Of a stretch of DNA of 64,000 nucleotides, positions 9,665 to 19,575 are shown piece by piece. How positions within the stretch are numbered: position 1 is the stretch's first letter; every line of letters starts with the position of its first letter. The DNA is taken from positions 75,856 to 139,855 of the forward strand of contig CAMRBN010000002.1 in the NCBI GenBank assembly GCA_947040455.1, written 5' to 3'. This DNA is from an uncultured Mycoplasma sp. (GTDB lineage: Bacteria > Bacillota_I > Bacilli_A > Mycoplasmatales > Metamycoplasmataceae). Under the pieces are notes generated by a model, which made no database searches, had not been told where the DNA came from, and was given only the letters and a program-made list of their open reading frames with translations. The translations under genes were made by a program, and so were the position numbers.

Positions 9665-11164
9665 ATGAAAAATAAAAACAAAAATGATATAAATATTAAA
9701 AATTTTTTTAAAAAAATTAATCAATTCTTTTTCAATTTATCTAACATAAAAATTATTTTTATTACTTACTTTTTAGTCACAATTATTAGTTCATTATTGT
9801 TGCTAACTCCCTTTTCACATCGTGAAGGTGTTCAAGTTCATTATATAGATGCTTTGTTCACTGCGGCTAGTGCTTTTAGTGATACAGGTTTGGTCACTGT
9901 TGTTACTTCGGAAACTTGGTCTATGTTTGGTCAGGCAATAATAGCTATTTTAATTTTATTGGGCGGAATTGGTATATTTGCTGTGAAAGTTTATGTTTTC
10001 AATTTTATTTTTCGACAAAAATTAAATTTATCTACTAGAAATATATTGAGTCAAGAAAGATCGTCAAAAGATGCAGGTCTTTCCAAAAAAACAATAATTG
10101 TATCGGTTAGTTTAATTTTATCTCTAATTACATTATCTTCTTTTATTCTTTCTTTTATTTTTTATTTTGAAATACCAACGGAATTAAGTCCTGAAAATAA
10201 TCCTGTTGGAAATATTGAACTATCAATTAGATTTGCTATTTTTCATTCCATTAGTGCAATAAATAATGCTGGATTTGACATAATTGGAAGCACATCCTTG
10301 GCGCCATATTATTCAGCATATTCTATTCAAATAATTTTCTTAATTTTATTCATAATTGGTGGAATAGGATATCCTGTTATTTATGATACATATTCTTGAT
10401 TAGCTCATAAAATTAAAAGGTTGCCTGGAAATCCTCCAGCATTTTCTTTGTTTTCAAAAATAAGTTGCATTTCTTATTTGACCATTTCAATTGTTGGTTT
10501 AATATTTGCATTTGCATTTGAAACTACGTCCATTAGAAGTTTGGATGGAGATGAAGTTCCTTTGTGACAAAGTGACATTGGAGATACTGGTTCAAAATTT
10601 ATGGCGATATTTTTCAATACATTTTCAACACGTAACGCTGGATTTGCAACCATTAATCTTAAACACTTATCAGAACCAACAATTATTCTTTATATTGTAA
10701 TGATGTTTATAGGTTCAGCGCCTTCTTCAACAGCCGGAGGAATAAGAACGACTACAATAGCTCTTATAATTCTTTCGATATGATCTAAAATTAGAGGTAC
10801 TCCTAACGTGAGGGTCTTCAATAGAAAAATTCCGAAGGAAACAACCAACACTGCGCAAATAGTTTTTTCTATTTCTATTTTCATAATTTTCATCACTTCT
10901 TTTATAACTATGTCTTCTATTCATAATGATTCTCTCCAAAACTTTGGTTATATTGATATTTTGTTTGAAGTTTCTTCTGCTTTTGGTACAACAGGTTTAT
11001 CTACTGGACTCACACCTAGTTTGAACGGCATTTCAAAAATAGCAATCATTCTTACTATGTTTATAGGTCAACTCGGAATATCATCAACCATACTGGTGTG
11101 AAGAGGAAATAAAAATAAACAATTAACATTTGATTACTTAGAAGAAGATATTGCTATAGGTTAA
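9665..11164 (+). CDS. ktrB: Potassium uptake membrane subunit (TrkG/KtrB-like)
   Basis: This 499-residue integral membrane K transporter of the SKT superfamily is built from four membrane-pore-membrane repeats. The pore loops are recognisable: SDTGLVTV, NNAGFDIIG, RNAGFATIN and GTTGLSTG, each with the filter glycine that defines K selectivity. It partners with the RCK subunit encoded divergently upstream. An N-terminal Lys/Asn-rich stretch of about 30 residues precedes the first helix. Two internal Trp codons are TGA. Confidence 0.93.
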
Positions 11165-11217
11165 TATTGAAATAATCTAATTTAAAATATCTCTAAGTAA
11201 AATAAGAAAGGAAATTA

Positions 11218-11844
11218 ATGAGAAATAAATCAAAATATTTTTCTCTAGTTTTTAGCTCTTTAATGCTTGCCTTATCTTTGATTGGCTCAATGATTTCAAA
11301 TATTATACCCTTTATATTCGGTGCATCATTTTTAAGGGTTGATATTGGTATAGCTTTTATTTCTTTATCATTTATGGTAACTGGATGAAAATATGGACTC
11401 ATAACACTTTTAAGCAATTTCATTATTCATCCTTTTTTGCCTGGAACGAACATTGGGTTCATTCAATTATTTTTAATCGGTAAAATAATATTTATTATCA
11501 CTTGTCTTTTTTTTGTATCTTTCAATTTTGTTTTTAAAAAGATATTAAAAAACAAGAAAATAATTTTAATTTTCTTGTTTTCATCAATAATTACAACAAT
11601 AATAATGATTGCTTTAAATGGAATGATTTTTACACCAATATTTTTCCATATTATTGATCAAAATCTTTCAATAAATTTTATAGAATTAATGGAACAATAT
11701 GAGTCTAATGGAATGCTAATTTTAATACTACCTAATTATTGAGCTGGAATTGTATTGGTTTATGGAACCTTTAACATATTTTCATTAGCAATTAATTCTT
11801 TGTTATTATCAAATTTGATTAATGTAAATCAATATATTCGCTAA
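11218..11844 (+). CDS. ECF-type transporter S component-like membrane protein
   Basis: This 208-residue very hydrophobic protein has about six membrane segments. The start MRNKSKYFSLVFSSLMLALSLIGSMISNIIPFIFG and the FLRVDIGIAFISLSFMVTGWKYGLI segment resemble S components of energy-coupling factor vitamin transporters (the RibU/MPN527-like group), which bind the substrate and dock on a shared EcfAAT module encoded elsewhere. The substrate cannot be told from sequence; riboflavin or folate are candidates only by family. AAGAAAGGA precedes the ATG. It follows ktrB by 53 bases and may be read with it. Confidence 0.75.
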
Positions 11845-11891
11845 ATGTTACCAATATTCATCTTAAAATTTAATATTTTTAGTTTTTTGTT

Positions 11892-11922
11892 TATAATTGT
11901 TTTATATTGATATTGATATAAA
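11892..11922 (+). promoter_or_regulatory. lon upstream region with TATAAT and TATTGA tandem repeat
   Basis: The 120-bp gap before lon holds TATAAT at 11892 and the tandem TATTGATATTGATATAAA at 11905-11922. No CIRCE element is present. AAGGAG stands just before the lon ATG. Confidence 0.35.
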
Positions 11923-11964
11923 TAATTATCTTATTTTATCAAAATACACAAACAAGGAGAAAAT

Positions 11965-14457
11965 ATGAATTTACCATTTATACCGTCTAGAGAAATTATC
12001 GGTTTTGAAACAGCTCCTATGACTCTAGAAGTCGGTCGAAAAAAATCTATAAATTCTATAAATATTTCAAAAAATGTTTTTTCTAATAAGATAGTTATAG
12101 TTGCTCAAAAAAATATTAATGCATCAACTATTAATGATAAAACTGAACTTTATGAATATGGAATTCAATGTACTGTAACTAATACTGAACCAATAGTTGG
12201 CGGTCACTTAAAGTTACATTTAATTTGTGAAAAAAGAGTTAAAGTGATAGATATTGACCCTTTAGCAGTTGATGACAAAGGCATAGAATTTTTTTCTGGA
12301 GAATTTGTTGATGATCAAATTAATGAAGATGTTTCAGAGAAAGAATTGGCTATTTATGTGGACAAGATTGATACTGTAATTTCTTCTATTTCAAGAGGAG
12401 AAACATTGTTTCCTTCAAAAAATATTGCCATATTAAAAAGTTCGATGGGACAGAAAAATTTTATTAATAGTATTGCTTCTGTTATTGAGTTTTCTTTTGA
12501 AGATAAATATAGAATATTTTCAGCAAAAAACATCATTGAACAATATAAATATTTTTTATCATCACTTATTACTTATAAAAATATGTTGGAATTAGATGTT
12601 AATTTAGATAAAGATATTAAGAAAAATTTGGATAATCAACAAAGAGAATTTTTGTTACGTGAAAGAATGAAAGTAATTAGAAATAAATTGGGAGATGATG
12701 ATGAGACCGAAGAAAAAATAGATGAAATATTATCTTCTTCTGAAAATAAAAAAATATACCCAGAAGAAGTTATTTTGGCTATCAAAAAAGAAAAATCAAG
12801 ACTAAAAAATATGATGTCATCTTCACCAGAAGCAAACATAAGCAGAACATATATTGATCTTTTGACTATTCTTCCGTGAAAAAAAACAAATATTGAATCA
12901 ATTGATATTAAAAAAGCTAAAAAAATTCTTGAAGAACATCATTTTGGATTAAAAGAAGTTAAGGAAAGGATTATTGAATTTTTAGCTGTTATTATTAATA
13001 ATAAAGAAAAAAATCCTCCCAAGAAAAAATCTCATAAATTAATTGATGGTGAAAATGTGGAAATTAGTGAAAGTATTTTTCAAAAAGCTAATGGATATAA
13101 TCAAGCGTCAGGACAAAATAATGCACCAATAATAACTTTGTTGGGTCCTCCAGGAACTGGTAAAACATCCTTAGCTCAAGCTATTGCTGAGTCTTTGGAT
13201 AGAAAATTCATTAAAATTTCTTTAGGTGGAATCAAAGATGAATCCGAAATTAGGGGTCATAGAAGAACTTATGTTGGTGCTATGCCCGGTAAAATTATAC
13301 AAGCTATTAAAAAATCAGGAGTTTCAAATCCAGTTATTCTTTTAGATGAAATTGATAAAATGTCATCTGATAATAAGGGTGATCCATCATCAGCAATGCT
13401 TGAGGTTTTAGACCCAGAACAAAATGCAAATTTTCAAGATCATTATTTAGAAATAGAATATGATCTTTCAAAAGTTATGTTTATAGCAACCGCTAATTAT
13501 TATGAGGGTATTCCATCTCCGTTATTAGATAGAGTTGAAATTATTGAATTAAATTCATATACAATTATTGAGAAAGTTAATATAGCTAGAAAATATTTGA
13601 TAGATAAAGTTATTCAACAAAACGCCTTAACTCCCGAACAATTTCAAATTACTGATACACAATTAAAATATATAACTAAACACTATACTGCTGAAGCTGG
13701 TGTGAGAAATCTTAAAAGAGTTTTAGATAAAATTGCAAGAAAGATTGCTTTAGGTGTGGTTGAGAAAAAAATTAAAAATTCATTTGTTATAGAAGATAAA
13801 ACTATAAATAAATTTTTAGGTGTCATTAAATATTCTGATGAAGATATAGATAAAGAAGAGCAAATAGGTTCAGTTAATGGATTGGCTTACACACCTTATG
13901 GTGGATCAACTTTAGCAATTGAAGTAACAACTTTCCCTGGTAAAGGTGACTTTAAGTTAACTGGTCAACTTAGAGATGTAATGAAAGAATCAGCTCAGAT
14001 AGCGCTAGCTTATATTAGAACTAATGCAAAAAAATTTGATATTGATTTTGATTTTGAAGAAAATGTTATCCATATTCATGTTCCCGAAGGGGCTGTGCCT
14101 AAGGATGGCCCATCTGCCGGAGTAACGTTTACCACTTCGATTATTTCTGCACTTTCAGGGAAACCTGTTTCACATTTGGTGGGAATGACTGGTGAAATAA
14201 CTTTGAGGGGTAAAGTACTTGCGATAGGTGGTTTGAAAGAAAAATCATTAGCTGCATTAACTAATGGTATTAAAACTATTTTTATACCTAAAGACAATAA
14301 AAGGAATTTAGTTGATATTCCTAAAGAAGTGACTTCAGAAATAAAATTTATTCCTGTTGCTCATTATTTAGAAATATATGACATTCTTTTTAAGGGCGTT
14401 AAATCAAAAAAGCCATTGAAAATAAAAAATAAAAAAACTATAAAAGAAGAAAAATAA
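11965..14457 (+). CDS. lon: ATP-dependent protease Lon
   Basis: This 830-residue cytosolic AAA+ serine protease degrades misfolded proteins. Its domains are the N-terminal substrate domain (1-200), a coiled-coil stretch (about 210-300), the AAA+ domain with Walker A GPPGTGKT (394-401) and Walker B ILLDEID (Asp461), and the C-terminal protease with the Ser-Lys dyad: Ser717 in PKDGPSAG and Lys760 in GGLKEK. The 43-residue spacing equals that of E. coli Ser679/Lys722. A hydrophilic insert of about 50 residues lies just before Walker A. Mycoplasmas lack Clp proteases in many lineages, so Lon and FtsH carry most turnover. A strong AAGGAG is 6 bases before the ATG. Confidence 0.97.
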
Positions 14458-14472
14458 ATTTCTTCTTTTTTT
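14442..14472 (+). terminator. lon terminator, possibly bidirectional
   Basis: AAAAGAAGAAA / TTTCTTCTTTT overlaps the lon stop codon and is followed by a T run. It lies between convergent lon and pgsA. Confidence 0.75.
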
Positions 14473-14486
14473 ATTTCATTTAATAT

Positions 14487-15083
14487 TTATTTAGTTTTTA
14501 AGTATGGAATAATTTGTTTGAAATATAAACTGCCAGATACAATGCTTAGCAATCCTGCGATGATTAATGGAATATTTAATAATGTTATTTCCAAAATTTC
14601 TTTATTAGGGATTGCTGGAGTAATAAAAAATAATATTATAATAGCTAAAGACTGAAAAACTGTTTTAAGTTTTCCATAGATTGAAGCCTCTATTTTAAGT
14701 TGTTTAATTGCTGCCAGATTTCTTGAACCATCAACCAAAATATCTCTTAAGATAAATATTAGAATCAACCATACAAATGAATAGTTGCATAACATTAAAA
14801 ACACAATTGCTGTTGTGGTGATAATCTTATCTGCAATTGGGTCAAATAATTTCCCAAAAGAAGTCACTTGATTATATTTTCTAGCTAAAAAACCATCTAA
14901 TCAATCAGTAAGCATAGCTAATACAAAAACAATTCCTGATAAATATAGTCACATTGTTTCAGGGTCTTGGTAAGTTAATGATTGAAATTTACCTCATCCT
15001 TGTATCAAAAATAAGGACATAAAAATCACAAAGGGGATTAACATCAATATTCTCAATAAAGTTAATTTATTGGGCAGATTCAC
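14487..15083 (-). CDS. pgsA: CDP-diacylglycerol-glycerol-3-phosphate 3-phosphatidyltransferase
   Basis: This 198-residue membrane enzyme makes phosphatidylglycerophosphate, the committed step to phosphatidylglycerol and cardiolipin. The CDP-alcohol phosphatidyltransferase signature is complete: DWLDGFLAR, then GKLFDPIAD with the spacing DGxxAR-8-GxxxDxxxD. The start MNLPNKLTLLRI is typical of PgsA and uses GTG at 15083, inside the 3' end of the upstream gene (17-base overlap), so translation is probably coupled. It is convergent with lon. Confidence 0.93.
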
Positions 15084-15693
15084 TATTTCTCTTTTTTACA
15101 GAATTTAAATTATCTTCTATAACGGGCGCCAAAGAAGGTGCAGTACTTTCAATATCAGATTCTTGTTCTGGATTTTCAAGAACTTCTTCTTTGTTAAATT
15201 TTGCATTTACTTTTGCTTTTATTTCTTCTTTTATTTGCAGATAATTATCATCAGTTTTTAATTCATTTTCAAGTAATAAAAAATATTTTAATTCTTCAAC
15301 ACATTTTTTACTTCAATGATTAGATTTTACATCAATTAATGTTTTAAGTCTATCTGCAAATTCAGGATCATAATCATCGGCAAGATAAATTTTTTTAAAA
15401 AGATTTGATTTATAAATATCTTTCAACATTTCTTTGGCGATAGTATTAATTTCTTTCATAGTTAATATTCCTATTGAAGGAACAAATTGATCTATTTTTT
15501 CTTGATTAATTTCAACGATAGTATTAATTCTTAGAGATATATCCTTTGATGTTTTTGCAGTGATATTTTTAAGTTCAATTTTCTTATAAATGACAATTTT
15601 ATTTTTCTTTTTATCACGAAAATAACTGAATCCCAAAAAGAATATCATAACACCAACAAGAAGCCCCATGACTAACCACATTACTCAACCCAT
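15067..15693 (-). CDS. Single-span membrane protein upstream of pgsA, unknown function
   Basis: This 208-residue protein starts with a hydrophobic helix (MGWVMWLVMGLLVGVMIFFLGF) and a basic patch (RDKKKNK). A mixed alpha/beta-looking region (40-120) and an acidic, Glu/Pro-rich tail follow. I do not recognise a family; length and layout suggest a membrane-anchored cytoplasmic domain. AAGGAG is 6 bases upstream of the ATG at 15693. It overlaps pgsA by 17 bases, so the two are co-translated. A link to phospholipid synthesis is only suggested by position. Confidence 0.85.
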
Positions 15694-15797
15694 ATTTGCT
15701 CCTTAATATTATTAATAATAACAATTATATAAGAAAACAAAAGATAATTATAAGTTAAGATATAATAAATATTTTAAAATTTTATTATTTAAAAATA

Positions 15798-15819
15798 AAA
15801 CCATGCCTGAGCATGGTTT
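15798..15819 (-). terminator. Terminator of RNase P RNA
   Basis: On the minus strand AAACCATGC / GCATGGTTT forms a 9-bp stem with a TCAG loop, followed by TTTTATTTTT. It overlaps the last bases of the rnpB core. Confidence 0.85.
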
Positions 15820-16100
15820 GCATCTATAAGCCGCGTTCTGTTCTTTCTAAAAAGTGTCAATTATTTATCTAGGTTTCCCTCTCGCGCTCGATTCATTTCT
15901 CTAACGTGAATTCCCCTACCAAAATTTGGGTTTCTAGCTCATGGAGTTTACCGCGTTTCACCTTAACTTAATAAGCTCGTCTCTGTGGCACTTGTCGTCT
16001 AGGCTTAGATTTATTGGATCTAACATGAACACTACCATCATCGCAGATGGTGCTAGCGCGGACTTTCCTCTACATTTTTGCAGCAATTGACCAATGCAAA
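15817..16100 (-). ncRNA. rnpB: RNase P RNA (type B, compact)
   Basis: This catalytic RNA of the tRNA 5'-maturation enzyme was recognised by conserved regions on the minus strand: GAGGAAAGTCC near the 5' end, AGTGCCACAGAGACGA, GGTGAAACGCGGTAAACTCC, AGAAACCCAAATTTTGGTAGGGGAA, and ACAGAACGCGGCTTA at the 3' end. The terminal P1 helix can form from TTTGCAT and ATGCAAA. The span of about 284 nt is short against about 400 nt in B. subtilis, so one or more peripheral helices are missing. Ends are approximate. Confidence 0.93.
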
Positions 16101-16103
16101 GTT

Positions 16104-16137
16104 ATTATATATTTTTTTTATCTTTATTAGATAAAAA
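16104..16137 (-). promoter_or_regulatory. rnpB -10 box and upstream hairpin
   Basis: TATAAT on the minus strand (16104-16109) is positioned to start rnpB at about 16097-16098. Just upstream, TTTTTATCT / AGATAAAAA (16116-16137) forms a hairpin right after the uraA stop. It lacks a T tail on the minus strand, so uraA transcripts may run into rnpB. Confidence 0.5.
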
Positions 16138-16140
16138 ACT

Positions 16141-17652
16141 TTAATCTTTTTCCCTTTTATCTTTTTTATCTTTTTTCTTCTTGGTATTGATAAATATTTT
16201 CTTGCTTTTATGCCGAATATTTTTTAAGTTATTTGTAATATCTGAAGGAGCCAAATCAACGTGTTGAATATACTCTTGAACATCATCTTTTTGAGTTGGC
16301 AATAATATATTAAGAAAAATTGATATTATAATTGCTACTCCTGTTCCTGATAAAGCAATTTCGGGTGAAAAATCAAATACTACACCACCTAACCCCATGA
16401 CAGAAATTAAAGAGAAAATAATGATGTTTTTTGGCTTTGAAAAATCGGTTTTATAGTTTATTAATAGTTTTAAGCCATTAATTGCAATTAGGGAAAATAA
16501 AATTATTTCCACTCCACCGATAACTGGTTTAGGAATTATTGCAATAATTTGACTAATTGGTGCTATAAAAGAAATTGCTATTGACATACAAGCTGCTGTA
16601 AATATAACTCAAACCGAAGCAATTTTTGTCATTATAATTACTGATGTATTTTCACCATAAGAAGTATTTGCAGGGCCTCCCATAGAAGCAGAAACTATTG
16701 TGGCTAACCCATCACCTATCAGTGTTCTTGAAAGACCAGGCTTTTTAGATATAAAATCATTTCCTGTAAGATTTCCAATATTAATGTGATCACCAATATG
16801 TTCTGACATGGTTATTATTGACAAAGGGATGATTGCCAATAAAGTTTCTGATTTAAATGATCAATCATTGTTCACTATTGGACTTTTTGTTCACATATTT
16901 GTTATATCAGGATATCAATTTCAATTTTTATAATCTGTTAATTTATTCAAATTGGATGATGGGAATATTGTTTCAGATAATGTTGAATTGCCGGTTCCAT
17001 TTGCAATTCCTCAAACCATTAAAGCAAATAAAGTTCCAAAAGTTAAAGCTATTAATATTGGAATCATTTTCAAAAATTTTTTTGTGAAAACAAAACAAAA
17101 AACAATTATTGAAAATGTTAATATAGAAATAACTATTAATGCTCAGCGACTACCTAAATCTAAATGATTTGCATAAGCGGGATTTAAATATGAATCTTTG
17201 GCAGCGTTTGTCATTAAGGATAAACCAATCATCATTATTGCTGGACCCACTATTATCGGAGATAATATTTTTTTAATATATGCTTGACCTTTTGTAAAAT
17301 GAATTATTCCTGCAACTACAATATAAATAATTCCAACAATCATTAAAGATAGAAATATATTATAGCCAGAAGTGCTTCATAAGGATGTCATGGCTCCCAA
17401 GTAAGCAAAAGAAGAACCTAAATAAATAGGGACTTTAAATCCTGTCATACATAAATAAATTATTGTCCCTATTCCTGAACAAAAAAAAGCAACTTGAATT
17501 GGAATAACTTCATAACCCGCAGATTCATTAACTAACATTGGGACTAAAACATTTGATCCAAACATTGCAAAAACATGTTGTAAAGATAAAATCAAAAATT
17601 TAAAAATAGATTTAGGTCTTTGATGAATTCCAATTAACATATTTTCTTGCAT
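16141..17652 (-). CDS. uraA: Uracil/xanthine permease (NCS2 family)
   Basis: This 503-residue membrane transporter imports a nucleobase, most likely uracil. Family marks are QHVFAMFGSNVLVP near the N-terminus, the SMSEHIGDH-type motif (here ITMSEHIGDHINIG) with the substrate Glu and His, the GDGLATIVSASMGGPANTSYGENTSV block and PKPVIGGVEIILF. About 14 membrane segments are present. A Lys-rich cytoplasmic tail of about 60 residues ends the protein. The ATG at 17652 is 9 bases after TATAAT (17662-17667, minus strand) with no ribosome binding site. Confidence 0.92.
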
Positions 17653-17661
17653 TAAAAACTA

Positions 17662-17667
17662 ATTATA
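17662..17667 (-). promoter_or_regulatory. uraA -10 box, near-leaderless arrangement
   Basis: Minus-strand TATAAT is followed by 9 bases and the uraA start codon. Confidence 0.5.
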
Positions 17668-17764
17668 TATATAAATAATGATAATTATTGTCATTATTTA
17701 TTTAATATATTTTTTTTAACTAATTAATTGAAAAAAAATACATTAATATGTGAGGTGTTAAATT

Positions 17765-18268
17765 TTGAAATTTTTTATAAAAACTTTAATGTTTTCTATG
17801 TTTTTAGGTTGCTTATCGATTGGTATGATTTATCTCTTAAATACAAATTTCATTGAAAATAAATCTTCAATAATAATTGAGGACAAATTAATTGCAACAA
17901 TCTCTGGAGCTGTAGATTCTCCTGGAGACTATTCATTTATTAAAGATCAAACTATTAGAGAAATAATTTTTAAAGCAAATGTAAAAAGTTCTGCTGATAT
18001 CCATTTATTAGGTTTAGAGTTTAAACAAAATAAGTCATTTGAAATTATCGTTCCTTATAAAGTTGGTGAAATTCCTAAAATAAAATATTCAGATATAAAA
18101 ACAATTAACCAACTCAAGGCAATAGGAATCAAAGATAATATTTCAAAAACAATTATCAAATACAAAAATACCAACAAAGGAACCCCGATATGAAATGAAA
18201 TAGATGATCTTCCAGGTATAGGTGAAAAAACTCTAGTTTATTTAAAAGAGCATATTGATCTTTCTTAA
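17765..18268 (+). CDS. comEA: ComEA-like DNA-binding competence protein
   Basis: This 167-residue protein has an N-terminal membrane anchor (residues about 5-25). An SLBB-like region (about 45-95, with ATISGAVDSPGDY) and a C-terminal helix-hairpin-helix (DDLPGIGEKTLVYL) follow. In Gram-positives ComEA binds incoming double-stranded DNA outside the cell and hands it to ComEC. Start: a TTG at 17765, with GAGGTG 8 bases upstream; no ATG fits. Its end nearly abuts comEC, so the two form an operon. The typical family shape is kept although it is shorter than the 205 residues of B. subtilis. Confidence 0.88.
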
Positions 18269-18285
18269 ATTTTCTTCTTTTTGTA

Positions 18286-19575
18286 TTGGGTTTGATATTT
18301 TCTTTTGCTTATTGAGAAACAAAAGAAGCCAAGTGGCTTGTTTTTATAATTATTATATTGATTATTATATTGTTCACTTCTTGGAAGTGATTAATAAGTT
18401 TAATTTTTGTTATACCTTGTTTTATATGTGGAATTTATTTTCTCAATACCCCTAAACACATTGTCGAAATAAATGATAAATATAAAATTAGTCAAGTTAT
18501 TTCATCTGGTTATGTGATAACTGAAAACAACAACAAAATATTATTAAAATCAAAAAGCATTTTCAATATAGATGATTTAATAAATGTTAGAACTACAAAT
18601 ATTGAAGATTTAAGATTAAAAAAAGATAAATATAGCAATTATTTAAAGTCTTTAAATATAAAATATATTGCAACTAATGTTAAGTTATTTAAAATAGACA
18701 AAAAAACTTCAATTAGAGCTCAATTTATAAACTATTTACTAAAAGGTCCTAATTTCTATGTTAAATATGCTTCTTTAATTTTAACAGGTAAGAGAAATGA
18801 TTTAAACAAAGATCTATATGAGAAAATTAAATATATATCTGTTTTGCATCTTTTTGTTATATCTGGATTTCACATTAATTTATTAATGACAGTTATTTTA
18901 TTTGTTTTTAAAAAAATTAAAATTAAAAAAATAATTAGTCAATTTATGGGGTTTTTAATTATTTTTATATATTTACATTTTTTGAATTTTCCACTAAGTA
19001 GTTTGCGAGCATTTTTATTTTTAATTCTTTGTTTTGTCAATAGAGAATTACTTAATAATAAATTTAATAAAATAGATATTCTCTCCTTTATTATGTTAAT
19101 TATTTTTATATCTAATCCTTTTGTTATTTTTTCGCTATCTTTTATTTTCACTTTTTTAATCACATTTAGTATTTTATTTGTTGTTGATATTAAAAATAAA
19201 AAAATAAAAATTTTGCTAATTGCTTTAATTTCTTACTTGTGTTCTGTAATTCTTTTTATTCATATAAATGGTTGAATTAATATTTTAGGATTAATTAATT
19301 CAATTATCTTTTCGCCAATCGCTGCAATGAATTATGTTATTTCTATTTTTGGTTTTCCATTTAAAAATTATTTAAATTATTACTACATGGGCATTGACTA
19401 TGTAATTAATATTTTTTATAAAAATAGCTTTATTATTAACGTTGATATTAGTTGACAATTTATTTATATGTATTATTTATCTTTTTTTCTTGTATTGTCA
19501 ATTATCAAGCATTATAATATCTTGAAAAATACCAATATTCAAATTAGAAAATCCTTGACCTTGATTCGCCTTTAA
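18286..19575 (+). CDS. comEC: ComEC/Rec2 DNA uptake channel, minimal form
   Basis: This protein of about 429 residues has an N-terminal pair of membrane helices, an OB-like segment (about residues 60-125) and then the Competence domain with LHLFVISGFHINLL, the hallmark of ComEC. It ends after the membrane core, so the C-terminal metallo-beta-lactamase domain of B. subtilis ComEC is absent. No ATG suits the start; TTG at 18286 or 18292 is likely, and the start is uncertain. It lies 17 bases after comEA. Its last 99 bases overlap the 3' end of the convergent metalloprotease gene. Internal TGA codons are Trp. Confidence 0.88.

Noticed and set aside
10506..10783. Extra short plus-strand frames inside ktrB
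   Set aside because: One is in a different frame and the other is part of the ktrB frame itself; the pore motifs are all in the single long frame.
11845..11964. CIRCE heat-shock operator upstream of lon
   Set aside because: No copy of the TTAGCACTC-N9-GAGTGCTAA inverted repeat or a close variant; only a short TATTGA tandem repeat.
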